A DNA stretch of 64,000 bases, taken from Lachnospiraceae bacterium (GTDB lineage Bacteria; Bacillota; Clostridia; Lachnospirales; Lachnospiraceae). The notes beneath the pieces were generated by a model, which worked only from the letters and a program-made list of their open reading frames with translations, was not told where the DNA came from and searched no databases. Position 1 is the first letter of the stretch. Every line of letters begins with the position of its first letter. The stretch spans positions 17,638-81,637 of the forward strand of contig JAJQHQ010000092.1 in assembly GCA_021199655.1 (NCBI GenBank), read 5' to 3'. A program made the position numbers and the translations under genes. Below, in pieces: positions 50,299-60,922 of this stretch.

Positions 50299-50331
50299 TT
50301 CATTTAAAGTTCATTTAAGGTTCTTCATGAA
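50299..50331. promoter_or_regulatory. 11-bp direct repeats (OmpR-type operator candidate)
   Basis: TTCATTTAAAG TTCATTTAAGG TTCTTCATGAA. Confidence 0.5.
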
Positions 50332-50613
50332 TACAGTATAAGAAATTGCGAGTCCAAAAAACAGGCTTTGTAAAAGAACATACATTCTCTGTTCGCAGCT
50401 ACATTGTTTGCTTTTTATTCTCTCTAATTATTCCCGTTCTGTTTCTACTATCCTGTTTTCAGTTAAAATGGATAAACAACTCTACCCGCCGCACGCATCA
50501 GCGCCGTTCCGACCGGTGCCAGAATCAGTGTACAGCATGCAGGTGGCACCAGTCATTTCAGGATAAAGAAAAAGACCTTTGCCACAATCTACGTTGTCGC
50601 AAAAGTCTTGTTT

Positions 50614-51579
50614 TTAATTCATCCCGTGCAGCAGGTTTCTGTATTTAGTCACGATTTCTTTAATCCTGCTGTTCATATCCGGATTTCTGTAACTATCGGC
50701 CGCCTTTTCCAGTCGGATCAGGAATTCGATTCCGGCTTTTGCATGACGGCTGTATCTCCCCTTACTCGCCTGCACGTTACGAACTGTCAGCTTAATCTGA
50801 GCAAGATGCGCACTCATAAACGGATACAGACAGTAATACAATTCATCCTCAGCAAGGGAAAGGTGCCCAAGAGTCTCTCCGTTTTTATTCGCAATCATCA
50901 GGCGTGAGTTCCGCAAAGATGCCGGATAAACTGTTTCCCCAACCTGCAGAGATGCTATCCTTTTGATCATTTCCAGATTCTGTTTTTCTCCGATATACGC
51001 CCGGAAACGATAGATACTTCTTCCTTTGCTGTCAACCATGTCCGGCCGCGCTATTTTGCTAAGGCACTCCGCTGGTTCCACAAATTGCATTGCCAAACAG
51101 TGAAACAGCTGTTCCTGACTGGAGAGCCTAAGAGAATCCGTGTTTGCCGGGACTCCGCACTCTGTTTCTATCGCGTCCAGCATATCACGCGCTTCATGAT
51201 AGATGCTCCGCAGGAACAGATGGAACTCCTCCTCATCCGGATTCCACATATATTTTCCCCGCGTCATTGTCCGGTACAGATCATCAGCGTCAATATCCAT
51301 ATGGTACGGTGCGTAAATATTCCGCTCCGCAAAGGCAGCTTCGTTGATCGTTGCTCTCCAAAGTGTTTCCGAAGCAGCCTTTTTCAGGAAGAATTCTTCG
51401 CTTTTAAGCAGTGAATACGCAGCGTTTATTTTCTGTGCAAGCTCCTGCTGCTTTTCTGAGGCGGAGCCTATTGCATCCGGATGATATTGCCCAATCAGTC
51501 TCCGGTATTTGATTTTTGCGGTTCGTCCATCATCCATATCCGTGATACCAAGGATATGTTTTGCCTGTTCAACGTCCAT
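50614..51579 (-). CDS. DnaJ (J-domain) protein
   Basis: AKHILGITDMDDGRTAKIKYRRLIGQYHPDAIG. Confidence 0.8.
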   Translation of the reverse strand: MDVEQAKHILGITDMDDGRTAKIKYRRLIGQYHPDAIGSASEKQQELAQKINAAYSLLKSEEFFLKKAASETLWRATINEAAFAERNIYAPYHMDIDADDLYRTMTRGKYMWNPDEEEFHLFLRSIYHEARDMLDAIETECGVPANTDSLRLSSQEQLFHCLAMQFVEPAECLSKIARPDMVDSKGRSIYRFRAYIGEKQNLEMIKRIASLQVGETVYPASLRNSRLMIANKNGETLGHLSLAEDELYYCLYPFMSAHLAQIKLTVRNVQASKGRYSRHAKAGIEFLIRLEKAADSYRNPDMNSRIKEIVTKYRNLLHGMN

Positions 51580-51779
51580 TCGTTAGTTCCTGTTCCTCCG
51601 GTAGATTTTATCGTCTTGACAGATCACATAGCAATAGACAGGTCTGTTTTGAACACAGAACATCCACAATCTGTTTACGATTTTTCCACAATACAATCAA
51701 TTTTTCTTCACAGAGCTATAGTATTCTCTTTACCAGAAGCAAACAACAAGTGATTATAAAATCTTTCTTTTTCATACTC

Positions 51780-51812
51780 GCCGAGGTCACAGGACATGAC
51801 CTCGGCCCTCCT
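51780..51812. terminator. Terminator-like hairpin
   Basis: CCGAGGTCA-caggaca-TGACCTCGG. Confidence 0.6.
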
Positions 51813-51844
51813 TTTTTCAGCACATTTTGAATGACCAGTAGTCA

Positions 51845-52567
51845 TTATTTCAAAAGTTTACTCAACTGCTCCCCGGAAGCAAACGGATAGTTGCGACTTA
51901 AATGCTCATAAATCTTTTGTCGGCTCTCTTCCGGTTCGTCCTTATAATTTGCACTCACCATGTCATAGCCCCATAAATCTTCCGGCTTCGTATAAACGCA
52001 CACCGGCATTCCATATTCCCCGCCGCGCTTATTTACCTTGCGCCGAAAATCTTTGATCACCAGATAAGTCTGCATCTGCAGGTCAGTCAGGATTCCGTTG
52101 AAATTCTTCTCTCCGCCTTTGCCGAAACCTGCCTGTCTTTTCAGTTCCAGGCCAATATACTCGTCCTTTTCCTCAAAGCAGTCCATGATCTTTTTACTGC
52201 GGATATTCGCCAGCTCATCGTCCCATCTGGCGTCGAAATCATAACCGTCCCTGCGATAATTTGCAAACACCGGGAACCATTCCAGACTGATAAAGGCTGA
52301 CTTTTTCCCGAAAAACTTCCCATATGCCACTTCGTGGCTTCCGGCAATCAGTTCCCGCCATTCCCATGGGTCCTGCTCCGGATCACCCGTCCACCAAAAC
52401 AGATTTGATGTATGTTCTTCCACTGAAAATCCTTCGATTTCGTTTTTGAACAGGGGAAGAAATCCAATCTCATTGATCCAGCTGATCAGATCCCGCCAGC
52501 TGCGGATACGCATTGGGTCGTTCCAGTCCATTCCGTACATGATCCATTCTCCGTTTTCATTCGCCAT
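51845..52567 (-). CDS. Conserved hypothetical protein (possibly AlkZ-related)
   Basis: 241-aa ORF, GMPVCVYTKPEDLWGYDMVSANYKDEPEESRQKIYEHLSRNYP. Confidence 0.5.
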   Translation of the reverse strand: MANENGEWIMYGMDWNDPMRIRSWRDLISWINEIGFLPLFKNEIEGFSVEEHTSNLFWWTGDPEQDPWEWRELIAGSHEVAYGKFFGKKSAFISLEWFPVFANYRRDGYDFDARWDDELANIRSKKIMDCFEEKDEYIGLELKRQAGFGKGGEKNFNGILTDLQMQTYLVIKDFRRKVNKRGGEYGMPVCVYTKPEDLWGYDMVSANYKDEPEESRQKIYEHLSRNYPFASGEQLSKLLK

Positions 52568-52619
52568 ACTATCCTGCTCTCTATCTCCCTATAATCCGGC
52601 AAAGAATAACTCTTGCTTG

Positions 52620-53149
52620 TCATCTGTCCTCTCTGCCAGTGTTTGATTCGTCTGTTTTCATCAGTCTCTCGATCCAGGCCATCAAAACGTCGACTACATA
52701 TTTCTGCTGCTCGTCCGTCAGTTCTGTCCCTTTTGGAATCCGATGCCATTTTTCCAGACAGCCTCTGCAGCAGCATCCGGTCGCGTGCTGCGCAATAAAG
52801 ACAAGATGACCCGACAGTGAGCCACGCCATTCCGAATCGCGCATTTGCGCGATGGCGTGGCCTTCGTCCATGATTTGCCGAGGCAAATCACGGACATGAA
52901 TCATCGGTGTCTGCTTTCCATCATTAACCGGTTCTGCAGGAGCCAGTCTCTTGCTGATAAAATCGCAGGCATGGGAACGGATTTTGTCCATGCCCTTGTC
53001 CCGCTGATACAGCATTGCCAGATCACTATCTAACATCACCTGCTGACCACGGACAACATAAATCAGACTACGTATATCGCTCTGCACCGGTTTGGCAACA
53101 GCAATCTCTGTTTTATCATTTGTAATAATTTCATTTTTTCTGCTGCCAT
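52620..53149 (-). pseudogene. ORF6N N-terminus (frameshifted) fused to DUF4186, carrying an in-frame palindromic insertion
   Basis: RBS + ATG at 53149; one-base shift at A6 needed to join KNEIITNDKTEIAVAKPVQSDIRSLIYVVRGQQVMLDSDLAMLYQ; then IRSHACDFISKRLAPAEPVNDGKQTPM...GHLVFIAQHATGCCCRGCLEKWHRIPKG. Confidence 0.75.
52819..52897 (-). repeat. Palindromic element copy 1 (inside DUF4186 CDS)
   Basis: Minus strand GTCCGTGATTTGCCTCGGCAAATCATGGACGAAGGCCACGCCATCGCGCAAATGCGCGATTCGGAATGGCGTGGCTCAC. Confidence 0.88.
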
Positions 53150-53357
53150 TAATTTCCCCTCCTAAATATTACTTCGGTGATTATTATAGTATAGCATAAA
53201 GTGCTAAATTACGACAGCATTAGTTCTTTTTCTGCTCTATTTTCTTCCATTTTTCCAATAGTCAGGATATCAGCATCCTCATCCGTCAGCGCTCACATAA
53301 AGGCACTTCGAACTCGCTCAATTTTGAGCAAGTTCGAAGTCTCTTTGCTTATCCGCA

Positions 53358-53735
53358 TCAGGATTTAATAAGATTCCACAGAATGACTTTCAGCACCGCA
53401 ATTTTCTCGATCAACCACCTGGAGGCAAATGGGAGCACAAAGGCCACGAACCCTGTCGCCAACATCTTTGCTGCCTCCGGCCCGTGCCGATGTTCATCAG
53501 GAAGCCAAGAACCGCAGCCAGAAAACAGACACCGGAGAACATATAGAGAAACCCACCGATAAAGCTGGTCAGAAAAATGGCAAACCACTGTTTCCTGTCC
53601 GGCATTGCCCTTTACGCCGGACGCAGGCCGCGCCATCGCCCACAGGCGATTCTGCATGCGCGGCTCTCCACTACAGTCACAATCACCGCCATCGGCAGAA
53701 CCAGAAGCTTCAAAGATAGTTTTAACAGGGCCATG
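53358..53735 (-). pseudogene. Small ICE-type membrane protein, interrupted
   Basis: MALLKLSLKLLVLPMAVIVTVVE + inserted element with stop + KQWFAIFLTSFIGGFLYMFSGVCFLAAVLGFLMNIGT + frameshift + GPEAAKMLATGFVAFVLPFASRWLIEKIAVLKVILWNLIKS. Confidence 0.65.
53595..53669 (+). repeat. Palindromic element copy 2
   Basis: GTCCGGCATTGCCCTTTACGCCGGACGCAGGCCGCGCCATCGCCCACAGGCGATTCTGCATGCGCGGCTCTCC. Confidence 0.88.
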
Positions 53736-53746
53736 ACCTCGCCTCC

Positions 53747-54058
53747 TTACTTATCCGTTTTAAAGTATCTTTTGCCGTACCTCTCATAGACTTCCTGTGT
53801 AAGCATCATCCCCATAGAAAGTCCATAGTAAAAATGTTCTTCCTGTGCGTAGCTCTGGCTGTTATACATCGCGTCCCGGGTTTTTTCAAGCAGCTGTTTG
53901 TCCTCATCGCCCAGCCGGTCATATAGAGAATCGTACAGGATCTTCTTTTCTTTCTCTGCCTGCTTGTACCGTTCATCTTTACAATTGATTTCTTCTCTGG
54001 GATAGATACGCCCGTCATAAAGTAATTCCATGATCATTTTCTTCGTCTCCTTATTCAT
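53747..54058 (-). CDS. DUF6809-like protein
   Basis: MIMELLYDGRIYPREEI...FYYGLSMGMMLTQEVYERY. Confidence 0.6.
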   Translation of the reverse strand: MNKETKKMIMELLYDGRIYPREEINCKDERYKQAEKEKKILYDSLYDRLGDEDKQLLEKTRDAMYNSQSYAQEEHFYYGLSMGMMLTQEVYERYGKRYFKTDK

Positions 54059-54290
54059 ATACGATCTCGGACAGAACGATTTCTTCTGCCCGGCTCTGGA
54101 TAGAAATATTCATCTGCATCACCCTCCTGTATATCACAGGCTGGAGAGGATGTTTTGTCATGTTTGTTGGATAAAAATTTTCTAAATTTTCTTAGAAGTG
54201 GTTGTAGTCTTATCATTATCGGTATGATACAATACCTGCAGTTCAGCATAATTTCCCAGAACCAGTAAATTACTGCAGCTACAGAAGGGA

Positions 54291-54490
54291 TGGATGCTTG
54301 TGGCAACATGGAATCCATGGCATGGCTGCACGAAGACCGGTGCAGGATGTGCACATTGTTATGTCTACAGGCGGGATGCGGAATTTGGACGCGATGCTTC
54401 CGTAGTCCATAAGACCGCTTCTTTTGACCTGCCTCTGCGTAAAAACCGCCAGAAGGAGTACAAGCTGCAGCCGGAGTGGATTTTATCCCT
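54291..54490 (+). pseudogene. DUF5131 (phage Gp37/Gp68-like) N-terminal remnant
   Basis: WNPWHGCTKTGAGCAHCYVYRRDAEFGRDASVVHKTASFDLPLRKNRQKEYKLQPE then unrelated sequence. Confidence 0.7.
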
Positions 54491-54555
54491 CACAAATAAC
54501 CGCTGCTTCCGCGCTGTAATCATATACATCCATACATCTGGGGGAATGACATCAA

Positions 54556-55009
54556 ATGATGAGCAAAACACACATAACCATGGGATCGGAACCACTCTGC
54601 TTCTCTTACATCCGCACACGGCAACCAAACCATCCTCATGGGATTCCTGCTGATGTCCATCCTCTGTGTGGCCGGACGAATCAGCGGACACAGAAGTTTT
54701 TCCCATTCATTCCTGTTCTTCGTTCTTATGGGCGGAGCCGTTTACCAGATCTATCCGGCATTCCTGCCCGGATTCTGTATCGGATGCCTGTCACATCTGC
54801 TGCTGGACTGCCTGAATAAAAAACCGTTGCGTCTCCTGTATCCGGTAAAAAAGGGATTTTGCCTGAATCTGTGTTATGCAGATGGTGCGGCGAATAAGGT
54901 ATTGCTCTGGGTTGGGCTGTTGCTTTCGGCCTGCGGGGTTGCGTTGGTATGGCTGCAATACCGTAAAGTTGGCATTGAAGCTGTTCTCAATAAAATCCCA
55001 TTTAATTAA
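54556..55009 (+). pseudogene. YdjM-like membrane-bound metal-dependent hydrolase, N-terminal frameshift
   Basis: MMSKTHITMGSE start in one frame; GHRSFSHSFLFFVLMGGAVY...GCLSHLLLDCLNKKPLRLLYPVKK in another. Confidence 0.6.
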
Positions 55010-55133
55010 AATTTCAGATTTTGGCCGTGTTGTACTTGAACTGGTTTGGTGTTAGTATAAGGCAATCGAAACCCCTAAAGCACTAATCTGCCAAATCATA
55101 ACTATGATGTGTATTCGGAAAGGAGGAACAGTC

Positions 55134-55268
55134 ATGGATATTAAAAAGTTCAAAAAAGAACACAGCACATTCATTGCAGTAGGTACAACTCTCCTTATCG
55201 TTGCAGCGGCAGCGATCGTATGGAAATATATCAAAAAGATTTGTAACACGATGAAAGAAGAGGAATGA
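55134..55268 (+). CDS. 44-aa single-TM protein
   Basis: AGGAGG RBS; MDIKKFKKEHSTFIAVGTTLLIVAAAAIVWKYIKKICNTMKEEE*. Confidence 0.6.
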   Translation: MDIKKFKKEHSTFIAVGTTLLIVAAAAIVWKYIKKICNTMKEEE

Positions 55269-55305
55269 CCTCATCTGCGGCGGTTAATCCGCCGCATTTT
55301 CTATG
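55264..55305. repeat. 42-bp terminator repeat, copy A
   Basis: AATGACCTCATCTGCGGCGGTTAATCCGCCGCATTTTCTATG. Confidence 0.8.
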
Positions 55306-55336
55306 CTGCTATAGCCTGGATTTCTTCTCTTTATGT

Positions 55337-58300
55337 TCAAAGCCCGGCTATCCTTTCCTGTGCAACATCCGTCACGTCCGTCCGTGTAATTCCAACCCTC
55401 AGCAATGGTTCATTTATATAGAAGATCTGATATTTCTTCGTTCTGAGTTCGCCGTTTGTATCGTTCATTTTAAGAACAAAGCTGTAGATCCTCCGGATTC
55501 CCAGCTGTTTCCGGATATTGTCAAAGTCCATGCACTCCAGATACCTCCGGCTGGTCTCTTCGTCCATCAGACGGCAGGTTTTCTGACGGATCTCATCCTG
55601 AAATACTCCCGAATCCGGCAGAGTTGTGCCGTTTTCTGCCCTGCGGGAGAGCATCTGATATTTTCCTCTCACCATATCCACATCACAGATCAGGTCATAA
55701 TCCATCTTTGCTATGAAGTCGAACGTATAGTCCCGGATTTTCTGTTCTGTCACATCTTTTGTATAGAAAAACATCATGACATCCTGCGTGTCCGGGTTCA
55801 GGTATAACCGGAATTCCATATTGGCCCAGAACATACCATTGTTCTTTTTCCGCAAAAATTCAAATTGATACTCCTGCTTCCCGTTTTGGAAATTGTTTAA
55901 AAGATTTTTCCGTGATAACTCAGAAAGCAGCTTCTCCCGGTAAGACGGTTCAACAGCCGTATCCGCCAGTTTCGTGACCATCTGTTTAAAAGAATCGCCG
56001 TCATGTGAAATAGAAACATCCGCCGTGTGGAAATACCGTTCCACCCGGCCTCTGGTCACGTTAATCCGGCCCTGAATTTCAATGGAATTTTCGGAAAAAT
56101 ACGCCATCTCCCTGTCATATAATTCGCGTTCCATTTTCAGACGCTTTTTCTCATCTGTAATATCAATGCATACAGATACAAGGGCATCACGTCCATTTTC
56201 CGCCTTTACGAGACGTCCGATGTCCCGCACCCAGATGTAGCTTTTATTCTTCTTTCTGATACGGTACTCCAGAGAATACTGAAAATTCCCAAGAAGCTGT
56301 CTGTCGAGGTCTTCGAGTACAGCAGCCCTGTCATCTGGGTGGATACAGTTCGCCATTAGCCCGTCAACATTCGATATGAAATCTGTCTCACCATCGTATC
56401 CCAAGGCATCGAGCATCATTCCATTAATAAAGTAAACCGGAAGACCATCTTCCCAATAGCAGCCAAACATTCCGCCTGGCAGGCTGTCATTCAGCATCTG
56501 CTGCCGCAGATATTCTTTTCTTCCCAGTGCGTTATTGACGCGCATCAGGATACTCTCACTTCTGCAAGGCATCCCTTCAAAATCATCCGCACCCATTTTT
56601 AATGCTTCTGCTTCCGTTTCGGCATCTGCATTTCCCAACAGAATCACAGGCACGTTCCACAGTTTTTTCTCATTTTTCAGTGTATTCCAAAGGGCAGACT
56701 GGCTTCGCCCTGCGAGTTCTGTGTCAAGCAGAATAACCCGGATGCGGTTCCCAAATCTGCCCAACCCGGACAGAACTGCTTCTTCATCTGCCGCTTCCTT
56801 CACCTGAAACTGATTCTGAAATACTTCAAACATTTGAGTGCGGACAGACGGATCTTCATGGATCACAAAAAGGACTTCCTTGTTTTCCGTATCTATTTTC
56901 ACGGAAGCTTTTTCATCCCGCATATTCTGCATTTTATCTGACCGGTGGTACAGCAGTTTTTCAAAATCTTCGGGCGGCATGGGTTTTGCCATGTAATAAC
57001 CCTGCACATAATCGCATCCCATATCTTTGAGGCGTTCCATCTGTCTGCCTGTCTCTACGCCTTCCGCAACCACCTCCAGGTTCTGCCAGTGCGCCATCCC
57101 GATAATATACTTCAGGATTCCCTGTTTTTCTGGTCTGGACATCTCGCTGCGTACAAACTGCATGTCCAGCTTCAGGATATCCATCGGCACCTGATTGAGC
57201 ATATTTAAAGACGAATAGCCGTTGCCAAAATCATCCATCTCGATCACAAACCCCTTTTTACGGAGTTTCCTGATCGTTTTCACGATCTGTTCAGGGTGCT
57301 CCGTAAACATAGACTCCGTGATTTCCAGATGAAGACGACTGCGCGAAATACCATATTTATTGGTCAGCCTGACCAGTGTGTCACACAGATCCACTTTGTA
57401 GATATCCGCACGGGAAACATTGACAGAAATATTTAACGGCTCTGTTTGGGGAGTATCCCAGTCACGGAGCATCCTGCATACTTCCTCCCAGATATACAGA
57501 TCCAGCTTTGTTATAAACCCATTCCGCTCAAAAAGCGAAATGAACACCCCCGGCTGCTGTATTCCCCATTCCGGGTGGAACCAGCGTACCAGCGCCTCCG
57601 CATCATGCAAAGGCGCCCATCCATCCTGTATTTCGGCTGCAGCCAGACGTGAAACTGACCTTCTTCCAGAGCAGTTTCCATACATGCGGTGATCTCCTGT
57701 TCCCGCACCAGACGGTTTCGAAGCTCATCATTATAATAAGCGAAACATTTCCCATACTGTCCTTTGATGCTCCGCGCTGTCTCCAATGCCCAGTCACACA
57801 TCTGTTCAACAGGAATGTCCCGGCTTCCGATCACATAAACGCCCCATTTGATCACAATGTTTTTAGCAGCAGTAAGCTGGTTGACTGCGTCTGTAATTGG
57901 TTCGAACATTTCATCAGAATACGAGTCATAATGCTTTATCATGCAGACAAACCAATCCGCGGAAAAATGCGCGCATATGCCTCTTCCACTCATTGCCTTC
58001 TTCAGCATATCCGCAGTCGCACACAGAATCCGGTCACCCGTCTGCCGTCCATATATTTCATTTATCAGCTTAAAATTATCAAAATTTGAACAGACAATGT
58101 CATATTCTCCCTCAGAGTCATGCCACAGGATTTCCCTGGCGCACTGATAAAAATACTCTTTGCTGTGCAGCCCGGTCAGGCGGTCATACTGGTACTGATC
58201 CGGAAGCACCGCCAGTTCCTTCCTCTGTATAATATTTCCAATACGGCAAAGGATTGCCTGAGGATTGCAGGGCAACGTCACAAAGTCTACTGCCCCGTGT

Positions 58301-58581
58301 GTCAAAGCTGCCACCTCATTCCTGTCATCCTGTGCCGCTACAATGATTGGAATAGAAGCGAATGCCGGAACAGTCTGCAGGGTATCTATAAGAGCAAGTT
58401 CATCTTCTGCCTGTTCTTTAAGTAAAAGCAGAATCAGAGATATATCTTTATGAGAGTTCCTCAGAATACTCAATACTTCTGTTTTGTCTGCTACAGCCTG
58501 TATCTCATACTGTTTCTCCAAAACAGATGTCAGAAACTCCCGGTTGCTGCCATTTTCAGCCAAAAATACTATTTTGCTCAT
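55337..58581 (-). pseudogene. REC-GGDEF-EAL-REC-PAS signalling protein split by a single frameshift near 57.62 kb
   Basis: ORF 57511-58581 (REC + GGDEF, ending ...FHVWLQPKY then out of frame); ORF 55337-57685 resumes at DAEALVRWFHPEWG. Confidence 0.75.
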
Positions 58582-58738
58582 ATCATTTACCCCCTTTGTA
58601 CTCCTTTGTTTATATCAGCTGTTTATAAATCATTTTATTCTTCCATCTTTTCCCTAATCCATTCCCTGCGTAATGAAAAATATTATAATACCATTTCAAA
58701 AGCATTACAACAGGCAACACTTATCCTACTCAAAAAAA

Positions 58739-58763
58739 CGGTGCAGCTGTTTAAAGCTGCACC
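58739..58763 (-). terminator. hsp20 terminator
   Basis: Minus strand CGGTGCAGCT-hairpin-AGCTGCACCG then T-run. Confidence 0.7.
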
Positions 58764-58772
58764 GCGGAGAAA

Positions 58773-58814
58773 AATGACCTCATTTGCAGCGGTTTATCCG
58801 CCGCATTTTCTATG
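58773..58814. repeat. 42-bp terminator repeat, copy B
   Basis: AATGACCTCATTTGCAGCGGTTTATCCGCCGCATTTTCTATG; 39/42 identical to copy A. Confidence 0.8.
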
Positions 58815-58820
58815 TTGGTG

Positions 58821-59261
58821 TTACTCAATAGCAATATACTTATTTTCTTCAACTACCGGCTGCTGGACTTTCTTCGGCACGGTAAGAATCAGGGTGCCGT
58901 TCTCAAACTTTGCCTTGATGTCTTCCTGTTTCACATCTTCTCCCACATAGAACGATCTGCTGAAAGATCCGGCATAACGTTCACGACGAACGTACTTACC
59001 GTTGCTGTCCTTCTGGTCATTGTTTGTATTCGTGGATGCCTGAATTGTCAGATACCCATCTTTCAGCTCGGCCTTCACATCCTCCTTCTTGATACCCGGA
59101 AGATTCATTGTCAGCTCATAATCGCTGTCGCTTTCTTTCACATCCGTTCTCATCAGGTCTGTCTGCCCTCTGGATGCGCTTGTACGGTAAAACGGCTCAT
59201 TAAAGAAATCATCAAAAAACTCATCCCATAAATTTTCTCTGTAAATACTCGGTCTTAACAT
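58821..59261 (-). CDS. Hsp20/alpha-crystallin small heat shock protein
   Basis: YELTMNLPGIKKEDVKAELKDGYLTIQAS...FSRSFYVGEDVKQEDIKAKFENGTLILTVPKK. Confidence 0.94.
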   Translation of the reverse strand: MLRPSIYRENLWDEFFDDFFNEPFYRTSASRGQTDLMRTDVKESDSDYELTMNLPGIKKEDVKAELKDGYLTIQASTNTNNDQKDSNGKYVRRERYAGSFSRSFYVGEDVKQEDIKAKFENGTLILTVPKKVQQPVVEENKYIAIE

Positions 59262-59371
59262 ATCTCATCTCTCCTTTTATCATTCACAACAATTTTGTTT
59301 TTATCTACATTGGAACCAGATCAAAATGGAATCTGCTTTTGTTATCCATCTCTTTCCTTTGTTCTACGAAA

Positions 59372-59414
59372 GTTATAACACCGATTATTAGCAGCGTCAA
59401 GAGGTGAGTGCTAA
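59372..59414 (-). promoter_or_regulatory. hsp20 promoter overlapped by CIRCE-like operator
   Basis: TTAGCAGCG-N9-GAGTGCTAA (59388-59414) vs CIRCE TTAGCACTC-N9-GAGTGCTAA; minus-strand TTGACG-N17-TATAAC. Confidence 0.75.
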
Positions 59415-59623
59415 TTTTGTGTGAAAAATTTGTAAATTGTCTGATTATTTGTGCTTTTATAATTTCTGTCGCAGCGGGCAGGCTGAGTGCGTGATTTTCT
59501 TCGCCAACTTCCCATATCCCATGTTTCGCAGATAATCCTGCAAAATCGGAATCCAGTTCGTCGGTAGCTACGCCTATGTGGACTTTCACCACAGAACACG
59601 GGCATGCCCGTCATACAAAGAAA

Positions 59624-59646
59624 AAGCTCCCTTCCGGGAGCCTGAA
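59624..59646 (-). terminator. Terminator
   Basis: Minus strand GGCTCCC-ggaa-GGGAGC-TTTTT. Confidence 0.7.
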
Positions 59647-59809
59647 ACAGATTTTAAATGTAGGTTATACGACCTTTAGGCTGAATATAGGTCTTCATCG
59701 GTTCCCTGTCCCGGTCGTCCATGGCGTCCCAGTTATCCAGCCCGTATTTTTTCATGATGTACCGGAAATAATTTTCCAGTTCGTATTTTGCTTTAGTTGG
59801 TATCCGCTG

Positions 59810-60423
59810 ATATTCTATTCCTTTCCGATCGGATTTTTGTATGCATCGTCCGCAGCATACAGTTTCCCTATCAGAATGCTCATGTTTTCTACAATCTCAT
59901 CCCTTTTTGCTTTAGTCGGATGTTCGACAAGGTATCTGGCTGACTGCGTCATGGCGCCGGTCAGAAATCGGGCAGCATAAACAGGGCGAACAGAAAGGAC
60001 TTACCCTGCGGCAGCATCTCTCCTGAGATGCTCCTCCAGTTTGTCAGATATTGTGTCAGATGTAGAAAACAGCATTACGACTGTCATTGAGCTGCTGGTA
60101 AGCGGACCAAAAGATTCCGTATTTTCTTCCACGAATTGCAGGAATGCCTTAAAAAAGGCAACGTAATAGGAACGCGGATCAGGCGAGTTGCTTTCTTCCT
60201 CAGCTTTCTCGATGTAATGATTCAGCATCTCGTTAAGCACGAAGGAAAGGAAGGCGTATTTATCCGCGAAATGCTTGTAGAAGGTCCCACGCCCAACCAG
60301 AGCCCTGTCACATAGCTCATTGACAGTGATTTCCTCAAAACTTTTTTCTTTCAAAAGCTCCAGCAATGCATTCATGAGACACATATATGTCTTTCTGATG
60401 CGCAAATCCAGATTCTTGTCCAT
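59810..60423 (-). pseudogene. TetR-family regulator interrupted by in-frame stop at 60001-60003
   Basis: KEKSFEEITVNELCDRALVGRGTFYKHFADKYAFL...RRDAAAG*VLSVRPVYAARFLTGAMTQSARYLVEHPTKAKRDEIVENMSILIGKLYA in one frame. Confidence 0.7.
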
Positions 60424-60922
60424 GGCAGATCTTCTCCACAGGGAAATTTACGAAGCATTTTTGCCGCTTTTGTGCATTATCGCACAAGGCTCAAAATAAT
60501 GTTCCTTGCACATTTCATTTCAAAACAATATAATGCCAAACGAGACAAATGTCAAATATCATCTAAATGTGCAAAAACGCCAGAACGCCAAATGTCGTCA
60601 TCAGCAAAGCGCGGCAGATTGGGATGGGGGAATGTCAAATGTGAAGATCTCTGTTCAGCAGATGGTGTGACCAGGCATACCGAATACAGAAATAAAAATC
60701 GGATCAAGAATAATGTTGGTCACGGTTCCTATCATATTTCCAATCGTGGCCTCTTTACTGCACCTTCCACACGAAGAATCTTAATCGGATACCTGGCTTG
60801 TAATAATAGGAAACCCAAGCACTCGTTGCTGAGTGTCTGGGTCTCCTGGCTGTTATTATATATTCAATTTTCAGTTCGATAAACTGGAAGCTGTCTTTCC
60901 CCTCCTTATAGATTTTTCACTT

